Of a DNA stretch of 5,011 nucleotides, positions 1 to 5,011 are shown piece by piece. Numbering within the stretch: position 1 is the first letter of the stretch; the number at the start of each line of letters is the position of its first letter. The notes beneath the pieces are model-generated. The model saw only the letters and a program-made list of their open reading frames with translations. It was not told the DNA's origin and ran no database searches. The DNA comes from Victivallaceae bacterium (GTDB lineage: Bacteria > Verrucomicrobiota > Lentisphaeria > Victivallales > Victivallaceae): the NCBI GenBank assembly GCA_028717165.1, contig JAQUOK010000290.1, positions 1 to 5,011 of the forward strand, given 5' to 3'. A program made the translations under genes and the position numbers.

Positions 1-2
1 AC

Positions 3-497
3 GTTTATACTCTGAAAAAACAATATGTGAAATTTGACCCGGAAACGCTGGATTTCTTCGGAATTTACTACTACCGGTTTTTCGCGAAGGGAGTTAAAGG
101 TATAAGTCCCGATGATCTTCTGGCCCTGGAAGTTCCCCGGAACGTGAAAGACGGGGACAAAGTAGTTGAAATCGCCAGGCGCTGGCAGTTCCGCCCTGGA
201 GATCTGGTGAAAGTGCTGCTGACCGATAAAAACACCCCGTCCGGAATATACATTCCCATAGAATCCATATTCAACAGGAACGGGGAAAGTTTCGTTTACC
301 TGCTGAAGGAGGTTCCCCGGCAGCATTTCCGCAGACTGACCGAGGTCAAAGTTAAACTTCTGAACCAGCTCGGCGCTTTTCAGCGCATTTCGTCGCCGGA
401 ATTGAAGAGCGGTGACGAAATAGTTCTGTCGGGAGTCCATTACGTCAATCCCGGCAATGAGCTTATCGTACGTGAAGTCAAGGAGATAAACCTGTGA
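3..497 (+). CDS. RND efflux periplasmic adaptor (membrane fusion protein), C-terminal part, 5' end outside window
   Basis: This is the C-terminal 164 residues of a membrane fusion protein, the periplasmic link between an RND pump and an outer-membrane channel. The frame is open to the left edge, with codons from base 3 reading VYTLKKQYVKFDP, so the GTG at 27 is an internal valine and not a start. The visible part fits the beta-barrel domain (about residues 40-80, ending in RPGDLVKVLL) followed by the membrane-proximal domain, whose usual opening appears as GIYIPIESIFNRNGESFVYLL at about visible residues 81-101 in slightly broken form. The later GDEIVLSGVHYVNPGNEL is like the G-x-x-V-V-x-x-G-x-x-x-l-x-x-G-x-x-V end of such adaptors. 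The lipoyl and hairpin domains and any signal peptide lie upstream and cannot be judged. The stop overlaps the pump start by 4 bp, which strongly supports the assignment. The family is clear; the pumped substrate is unknown. Confidence 0.85.
   Translation, partial: VYTLKKQYVKFDPETLDFFGIYYYRFFAKGVKGISPDDLLALEVPRNVKDGDKVVEIARRWQFRPGDLVKVLLTDKNTPSGIYIPIESIFNRNGESFVYLLKEVPRQHFRRLTEVKVKLLNQLGAFQRISSPELKSGDEIVLSGVHYVNPGNELIVREVKEINL
480..485 (+). promoter_or_regulatory. Ribosome binding site of the RND pump gene
   Basis: AAGGAG lies inside the adaptor's last codons, with 8 bases between it and the GTG at 494. It decides the start: the next candidate, ATG at 509, is preceded by CCTGCCCGAA and has no such site. 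Together with the GTGA overlap this suggests coupled translation of adaptor and pump. Confidence 0.8.
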
Positions 498-3400
498 TCC
501 TGCCCGAAATGTCAATAAGATACCGCACGGTGGTATTTTTCATTGTTTTCGTCGGCATGATATGGGGGTTTTTCGCATTTAACAGTACTCCCCGGCGTGA
601 AGATACCGAATTTACGATACGCGTTTGTACCGTAATCACCAAGTGGCCGGGAGCTTCCGCTGAAAAAGTCGAAGACCTGGTTACCGATCCACTGGAAAAG
701 GCGATCGAGGAAATCGACGAGGTGAAGGAAACCGAATCGACGACGACTCCCGGCCAGTCGATAATTAAAGTTACGCTCGAAGACTATGTCCGGAATATTG
801 ATCAGGTATGGGACGAACTGCGCGCGAAGCTGGACCATACGGAGATCGCTTCCGGGGCAGGCCGCCCCTATGTGAATTCCAATTTTACGGATACGACCGC
901 TCTGGTGTTTGCCCTTTATCAGGTGCCTTTGCCCGGAGAAAAAAAGATTACCCATCCTTATTCGATGCGGGATATGGAAAAGGTTTGCGAAGACATCTGT
1001 GATGAGCTGAAACTGCTTAAAGGGGTGGCGATGGCGGTAATATCCGGCGCTCCCCGGGAGGTCATTTACCTGGAACCGGACCCGGGGGCTTTAAGCCGCC
1101 TGAAGCTTACCAGCGAGGATTTGAGACAGCGCCTCATGGCTAAAAACGCGGTTACTTCCGGCGGGATCATTGACAGCCGGGACAGCCGTTTTCACCTGGT
1201 GACGGAGGGAGATTTCAACGCGCTGGATGAGATCCGCCGCCTGGTAGCGGGCGTCAGCGATGACAACCATCCGGTGCTTCTCAAGGATATTGACATAAAA
1301 GTTCGTAAAGGTTATGAAGACCCGGCTGAACTGATTACCCGGTATTCCGATAAGGAGAACCGCAAGCGGCGGTGCATAATCGTGTATTATACGATGAAGA
1401 CCAACCAGAACATTGTCGAAGTCGGCAATAAGGTAAAGGCGCTGATCCCGTTATGGGAAAAGACCATAATACCGCCGGACATGAAAATAAGCCTGGTCGC
1501 TGACCAGCCCAGGACGGTAACTGAAAATATTTCAATATTCACGGATAATCTTTTGCAGTCTGTCCTGATCCTGATTTTTGTGGCTTTCCTTTTCATCGGC
1601 CCGCGCGTTGCTTTGATAATGGGCGCTTCGATCCCGGCGATCGCGATGATTTCCTTTGCCGTCGCCAGGCTGTTTGACGTGAAACTTGAAAAAATGTCGA
1701 TTACCGCCCTGATCATTTCCCTGGGGATGCTGGTGGACTGCGCAATAGAAATATGCGATAATGTTCATCGTCTGCAGGACGAAGGATATTCCCGTTTTGA
1801 CGCCGCCGTTACGGGCGCGAAACAGGTGGCCTGGCCGATATTGATCGGGACGCTGACCACGGTCTTCGCGTTTCTCCCGATGCTCTTTATCCCCGGAAAC
1901 ATAGGGGAGTTCATCAGAAGCATACCGATAGTGGTGGGAACGACCCTGGTGGTCAGCTGGATTATCGCGTTGACGTTTACGGTTGCGCTGACCTGGCTGA
2001 TTCTCAAACCGGGAACCGATAAGGTTTCTCCGCTGCTCCGGATTATCTATTTTATCGAACGGAGAAAAAGCGGCGGCGAAAATAAAGCTCAGCATCGCCT
2101 TTACCGCCGGGTTCTGCGCCGGTGTATCGAGCATCCCCTGATGGTTCTGCTTGCGGTTGCCGCGGCGTCCGTTTTCACGATCATGCTGGTGTACACCGGG
2201 CAGGTAAAAACCGATTTTATTCCCGCCGCCGACGGTGATCAGTTCGTCGTGAATATCTGGCTGCCGGAAGGAGCTTCCCTGAATAAAACCTCTGAAGTGA
2301 CCGGAAAGGTCGAAGACATTATTTTAGAACAGGCTGAATATAAAGACGACCGCGGAAACGTTAAAAACCGCCTGCGCAATATGATAAGTTTCATCGGGGA
2401 AGGCGCGCCCCGGATAAAACTCTCGTATATGATTGAATACGCCAAGAGCAATTATGCTGAAATTCTGGTCAACGTCGCCTCGCCCGCCCTGGCGGATGAT
2501 TACCTGCGGAAAGTCGAGGATGAATGTCATTCCAGACTGCCGGATGCGCGCATAACGGCGAAACGCCCCGGCCTGGGGCCGCCGGTCAGGTATCCGGTCA
2601 CTGTCAGAATCCTCGGCGCCGATTACAATATGCTGAAAAAATATGCGGAAGAAGTAAAAAACATATTCAGACAGACCGAGGGGGTATACAACGTTCACGA
2701 CAGCTGGGGCAATTTAGGTTATCAGCTGGATATCATTCCAGATCAGGAAAAATGTATTGCGGCGGGGGTCAACCGGACAGCGATAGCCCAAACCCTGAAC
2801 ACTTATTATTCGGGGAATTTCCTGACGACTTACCGCGAGGGAGATCACCGGATCCCCGTATATTTGCGGCTTCCGCCTGAACAGCGTCAGGAAATTCCCT
2901 GCCCGGACACCATATATGTGGAAGGGCTTCAGGGTAAAGTTCCCCTGTCTTCGGTTGCGAACCTTGAGGTCACCCGTCAGCCCAGCCGGATCGAACGTTT
3001 CAACAAGCGCCGCAATATGCAGGTTCAGGCTTCAATCAGAAAAGGTTTTCTCGCTAATCCGCTTATTTACCGGAACATGTCGAAGATCGAGGAAATAAGA
3101 AAAAAATTACCGGCCGGCTACAGTATAGAAATCGGCGGCGCCACCGAAAAATCCGAAGAAGCTTCGGGACATATCGCAAAAGCAATGCTGGTAAGTCTTT
3201 TCCTGATAGTCCTTACTTTGATCGTTTATTTCAACGCCATACAAAAAACCGTTATCGTCATGGGAACGCTGCCGCTGGCGCTGATCGGCGCTTTTGTCGG
3301 ATTGTGGATAACGAATGTCTCGCTGAGCTTTTTCGCCCAGCTCGGACTGCTGGCACTCTTCGGTATCGTTGTTAACGGCGCGATCGTGCTCTTTGATTTT

Positions 3401-3745
3401 ATCGGGATGCTTATCGTCGAACGCCGAAACAGCAATGAACTGAAAGCCGCCCAAGGGGAAAAATCATTCCACGGACTTAACAAAGCGGCGTTTACGGAGT
3501 GCGTGCTTGACGGCTGCACTATGCGGATCAGGCCGATACTCATGACGACCTTTACCACTATCGGGGGACTGGCGCCGCTGATGTTTAACGGCGGCCCGCT
3601 GTTCCGGCCGCTGGCTGCGGTAATTATTTTCGGGCTGGCTTTATCCAGCGTTCTGACGCTGTTTGTAATTCCTTCGGTTTACTACTGGTTCGCCTGCAAA
3701 TTCAAAATGAAACTGATCAATGAATTTAACGAGCATATGGAATAA
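494..3745 (+). CDS. RND-family efflux transporter, inner-membrane permease (AcrB/MexB-like superfamily)
   Basis: This is a complete 1083-residue pump, slightly longer than AcrB (about 1050), which would export a substrate through a periplasmic adaptor and an outer-membrane channel using the proton gradient. The fold reads twice in order. TM1 is at about residues 12-30, followed by a porter domain with WPGASAEKVEDLVTDPLEKA. TM2-TM6 span about 353-502. TM7 is at about 549-567 and leads into the second porter domain. TM8-TM12 span about 898-1065. The TM4 motif is GMLVDCAIEICDN (411-423) and the TM10 motif is GIVVNGAIVLFDF (957-969). MRIRPILMTT (1010-1019) and the GG of TM11 follow. D415, R1011 and T1018 match AcrB D407, R971 and T978, but the positions of D408 and K940 are C416 and N961. 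The VD-x-AI and VN-x-AI pattern suggests the branch of hydrophobe/amphiphile pumps that often has Asn at these places; it does not look like a heavy-metal CusA type. The start is GTG, overlapping the adaptor stop. The substrate is unknown. Confidence 0.95.
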   Translation: MILPEMSIRYRTVVFFIVFVGMIWGFFAFNSTPRREDTEFTIRVCTVITKWPGASAEKVEDLVTDPLEKAIEEIDEVKETESTTTPGQSIIKVTLEDYVRNIDQVWDELRAKLDHTEIASGAGRPYVNSNFTDTTALVFALYQVPLPGEKKITHPYSMRDMEKVCEDICDELKLLKGVAMAVISGAPREVIYLEPDPGALSRLKLTSEDLRQRLMAKNAVTSGGIIDSRDSRFHLVTEGDFNALDEIRRLVAGVSDDNHPVLLKDIDIKVRKGYEDPAELITRYSDKENRKRRCIIVYYTMKTNQNIVEVGNKVKALIPLWEKTIIPPDMKISLVADQPRTVTENISIFTDNLLQSVLILIFVAFLFIGPRVALIMGASIPAIAMISFAVARLFDVKLEKMSITALIISLGMLVDCAIEICDNVHRLQDEGYSRFDAAVTGAKQVAWPILIGTLTTVFAFLPMLFIPGNIGEFIRSIPIVVGTTLVVSWIIALTFTVALTWLILKPGTDKVSPLLRIIYFIERRKSGGENKAQHRLYRRVLRRCIEHPLMVLLAVAAASVFTIMLVYTGQVKTDFIPAADGDQFVVNIWLPEGASLNKTSEVTGKVEDIILEQAEYKDDRGNVKNRLRNMISFIGEGAPRIKLSYMIEYAKSNYAEILVNVASPALADDYLRKVEDECHSRLPDARITAKRPGLGPPVRYPVTVRILGADYNMLKKYAEEVKNIFRQTEGVYNVHDSWGNLGYQLDIIPDQEKCIAAGVNRTAIAQTLNTYYSGNFLTTYREGDHRIPVYLRLPPEQRQEIPCPDTIYVEGLQGKVPLSSVANLEVTRQPSRIERFNKRRNMQVQASIRKGFLANPLIYRNMSKIEEIRKKLPAGYSIEIGGATEKSEEASGHIAKAMLVSLFLIVLTLIVYFNAIQKTVIVMGTLPLALIGAFVGLWITNVSLSFFAQLGLLALFGIVVNGAIVLFDFIGMLIVERRNSNELKAAQGEKSFHGLNKAAFTECVLDGCTMRIRPILMTTFTTIGGLAPLMFNGGPLFRPLAAVIIFGLALSSVLTLFVIPSVYYWFACKFKMKLINEFNEHME

Positions 3746-4663
3746 TCACGCCGTTTTACATTCTTCAACGAGCTTTTCGAATCTGCGCCCGTACTCTATA
3801 TAAGTTTCGTATTTGCGCTGTGCCGCCAGTTCCGAATCCGCCGGGTTGTCATCTGCGTGAAAAACCGTCGCGACATGCGGTTCGATGGAAAAACCGCCGT
3901 CATAGCCGTCCCGCAGCAGTTCCGTCACGATCTGTTTTACGAAGCCGCCGCCTTCGCCGGCAAAGGTGAATCTGGTTTCCGGGCGTTCGTAATTCTCTTT
4001 CATCCTTACCGCTATGCCGTCCTTGATATGGACGTAATGGATATATTCCCGGACGTTCCGGTAGAATTCGTAACTGTTCTGCAGGGCGTAAGGCTCGGTA
4101 CCGATGCGCCGGAAGGTGAAAACCGGGTTGCCGGTGTCAAAAATCAGTTTAAAACAGTCGGAACTGACATTTTCGATAAGGCGCAGGGTATGAATATGTG
4201 ATTGCCCGCCGTAATTCATGCAGTTTTCATGCCCGTAAATTATTCCGGCATCCTCGCATATTTTTACCAGGATATTTACTTTTTTGAAAATGATCTTTTC
4301 CAGTTCAGGGCTGTCGAAACGTTCGTTTTCAAGTATTTTAAAGCTCATTCCGCGAACGATTTTTATTCCCAGCCGCTGCATGCGCGGAACAGCGTCCTGC
4401 AACTCTCTGAGGTCGGCTTCAAAGTCTTCTTTACGGCGCGGGTTTTTGCTCCAGTTGGCAATGGTGCTGCCGAAACAATTGATACTGACTCCGGCGTTGT
4501 CGAGTTTCGCGCAGAGCGATTCGAATTCTCCGTCAGAGAGCGACGCCAGATTCTTGTCGCCCGCGGCGCGAAGCTCAATATTTTTCCAGCCCAGTTCGAG
4601 AGTGGCCTTTATCTGGGTATCGATATCTTTTCCGGCTTCGTCTGCAAATCCCGTGAAATACAT
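3746..4663 (-). CDS. Sugar phosphate isomerase/epimerase-like TIM-barrel protein (xylose isomerase-like, AP endonuclease 2 fold)
   Basis: This is a complete 305-residue cytoplasmic protein with no signal peptide or membrane segment. It belongs to the superfamily that includes IolE, D-tagatose 3-epimerase and endonuclease IV. Barrel landmarks come in the expected order: GFADEAG (5-11), WKNIELR (26-32), GIIYGHEN (140-147), LIFDTGNP (173-180), YVHIKDG (210-216), then FTFAGEGGG (232-240) and GGFSIEPH (256-263). E146, D176, H212 and E261 are the likely divalent-metal ligands, matching the Glu-Asp-His-Glu set of D-tagatose 3-epimerase; K214 and H263 lie close by. Such enzymes isomerise or epimerise ketoses, inosose or their derivatives. 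The substrate cannot be read here, and no transporter or kinase neighbour narrows it. The ATG is chosen because the family begins at this point and AAGAGGA lies 7 bases upstream. The gene converges on the RND pump and shares no operon with it. Confidence 0.9.
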   Translation of the reverse strand: MYFTGFADEAGKDIDTQIKATLELGWKNIELRAAGDKNLASLSDGEFESLCAKLDNAGVSINCFGSTIANWSKNPRRKEDFEADLRELQDAVPRMQRLGIKIVRGMSFKILENERFDSPELEKIIFKKVNILVKICEDAGIIYGHENCMNYGGQSHIHTLRLIENVSSDCFKLIFDTGNPVFTFRRIGTEPYALQNSYEFYRNVREYIHYVHIKDGIAVRMKENYERPETRFTFAGEGGGFVKQIVTELLRDGYDGGFSIEPHVATVFHADDNPADSELAAQRKYETYIEYGRRFEKLVEECKTA

Positions 4664-4670
4664 AATTTTA

Positions 4671-4677
4671 TCCTCTT
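4671..4677 (-). promoter_or_regulatory. Ribosome binding site of the isomerase gene
   Basis: Read on the minus strand, AAGAGGA stands 7 bases before the ATG at 4663. It is a good Shine-Dalgarno match at normal spacing and supports that start. Confidence 0.75.
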
Positions 4678-4681
4678 AATT

Positions 4682-4695
4682 GTTTAATCTTAAAC
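4682..4695. promoter_or_regulatory. Perfect 14-bp inverted repeat next to the isomerase start (possible operator)
   Basis: GTTTAA-TC-TTAAAC is a perfect inverted repeat of two 6-bp arms around a 2-bp centre, 18 bases before the isomerase ATG and just upstream of its ribosome binding site. Its symmetry and place fit a dimeric regulator's binding site. A weak RNA hairpin is unlikely because the centre is only 2 nt. It is AT-rich and short, so chance remains possible. Confidence 0.35.
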
Positions 4696-4697
4696 CT

Positions 4698-4710
4698 TCA
4701 GCTATGCTGA
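4698..4710. repeat. Short inverted repeat TCAGC-TAT-GCTGA
   Basis: Two perfect 5-bp arms surround a 3-bp centre, starting only two bases beyond the 14-bp inverted repeat. In the isomerase leader RNA it could form a small hairpin. On its own it is close to what chance gives; its interest comes from lying beside the other symmetric site. Confidence 0.3.
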
Positions 4711-4716
4711 TGGTCT

Positions 4717-4835
4717 GGGAAACGCTTTGCATACAAGAGAGAGTAAACAAGCCCACCCGGAGGATACAGCTTAACTCCTCAAAAGAGAGTGGGAAACGTT
4801 AATAACAGTTCAGCGTTTAGCACTCATACAACGTT
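4717..4835. promoter_or_regulatory. Cluster of AAACG-type words (possible LacI-like operator sites)
   Basis: GGGAAACGCTTT (4717-4728) and GGGAAACGTTAA (4791-4802) share the octamer GGGAAACG. AGCGTTT (4812-4818) is the same word reversed, and AACGTT (4830-4835) is a related palindrome. LacI/GalR-family regulators bind symmetric sites centred on CG and often control sugar genes, but none of these copies is a full symmetric operator, so the link is inference only. Confidence 0.25.
4752..4793. repeat. Nested inverted repeats CCCAC...GTGGG enclosing GAGGA...TCCTC
   Basis: An outer 5-bp pair (4752-4756 with 4789-4793) encloses an inner perfect 5-bp pair (4760-4764 with 4776-4780), with unpaired bases between them. 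It could be a two-part stem in the leader of the isomerase messenger. There is no U-tract, so it does not look like an intrinsic terminator, and I do not recognise a known riboswitch. Confidence 0.3.
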
Positions 4836-4840
4836 CTCTT

Positions 4841-4860
4841 CGCCCCTGGAGACAGGGGCG
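4841..4860 (+). repeat. GC-rich hairpin with GAGA loop, 8-bp stem
   Basis: CGCCCCTG and CAGGGGCG pair perfectly over 8 bp around GAGA, which on the plus strand is a GNRA-type tetraloop; a T-G pair could add a ninth step. It is much more GC-rich than the sequence around it. Neither side has a T-run, so it is not a standard intrinsic terminator. A dispersed REP-like palindrome or a structured RNA element are the main options. Confidence 0.5.
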
Positions 4861-5011
4861 GCTACACCTTTCTCATAATATCTATGTCCTCAGCCGTGCC
4901 GGGCTTAAACTATGGACAGCAAAAGATAGCCGAACAGAGCCAGGAACTCTAAGCATGCCCAAAAAGGACACAATAAATAAAATTATCCCTTTTAGGGTCA
5001 CCTTTTAAGCC

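Larger units (their letters stand above)
4664..5011. other. Gene-free region upstream of the isomerase gene, to the right edge
   Basis: No frame on either strand gives a credible protein here, and I see no tRNA, rRNA or known riboswitch. The stretch should hold the promoter and 5' leader of the isomerase gene. No convincing -35/-10 pair stands out: TATTAT on the minus strand at about 4876-4881 is a possible -10 box but has no -35 partner. What can be seen are small inverted repeats at 4682-4695, 4698-4710, 4752-4793 and 4841-4860, repeated AAACG words between 4717 and 4835, and an AT-rich tail from about 4970. Confidence 0.7.

Noticed and set aside
27..497. GTG at 27 as the start of a 156-residue protein
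   Set aside because: The frame is open to the window edge, no ribosome binding site precedes it, and the protein matches only the C-terminal part of a longer adaptor.
1532..2134. 200-codon open frame on the minus strand
   Set aside because: It lies wholly inside the RND pump, is antisense to conserved TM segments and gives a composition rich in His, Arg, Asn and Gln with no recognisable domain.
494..3745. Heavy-metal (CusA-type) efflux pump
   Set aside because: TM10 reads GIVVNGAIVL without the acidic residue of CusA-type pumps, and I see no metal-relay methionine pattern; the motifs fit the hydrophobe/amphiphile type better.
4202..4687. 161-codon open frame on the plus strand, and a 131-codon one at 4284-4679
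   Set aside because: Both are antisense to the N-terminal half of the isomerase, whose family motifs and ribosome binding site show it to be the real gene.
4676..4732. 18-codon minus-strand frame (MQSVSQTISIAEGLRLNN) ending just before the isomerase, as a leader peptide
   Set aside because: No ribosome binding site precedes its ATG (the bases there are TTTACTCTCTCTTGT), and it has no run of regulatory codons, so chance is the better explanation.
4975..4997. CCCT-AAA-AGGG followed by a T-rich tract on the minus strand, as an intrinsic terminator
   Set aside because: The stem is only 4 bp and the tract is broken by A residues; no gene end is visible to which it would belong.

Overview
The window holds the end of one gene, two complete genes and a gene-free right end. 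It looks like chromosomal DNA of a Gram-negative bacterium: a tripartite RND efflux adaptor and its inner-membrane pump make sense only in a two-membrane cell. Both complete genes have Shine-Dalgarno-like sites. The opening of the sugar isomerase (GFADEAG) and the mix of genes recall the Planctomycetes-Verrucomicrobia-Lentisphaerae group. That is an impression from memory of similar proteins, not a placement.

Layout. Positions 3-497 (+) are the C-terminal part of a periplasmic adaptor (membrane fusion protein) whose start lies left of the window. Its stop overlaps, in a GTGA, the start of a 1083-residue RND pump at 494-3745 (+). The two are almost certainly one operon with coupled translation. 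No outer-membrane channel gene follows, so that partner must lie upstream of the adaptor or elsewhere. At 3746-4663 (-) a convergent gene encodes a cytoplasmic TIM-barrel sugar phosphate isomerase/epimerase-like protein. Its stop codon directly abuts the pump's stop with no base between. Positions 4664-5011 hold no credible gene. This stretch is the upstream region of the isomerase gene and carries several small inverted repeats, recurring AAACG words and a GC-rich hairpin with a GAGA loop.

How the parts work together. Adaptor and pump would form an envelope export machine driven by the proton gradient; the substrate cannot be read from the sequence. The isomerase is functionally separate, probably carbohydrate or polyol catabolism, and is transcribed toward the efflux operon.

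I found no new defence, mobile or RNA system. The points most worth a second look are the altered proton-relay residues and the longer TM10-TM11 loop of the pump, the zero-gap convergent junction, and the cluster of possible operator or RNA structures upstream of the isomerase.
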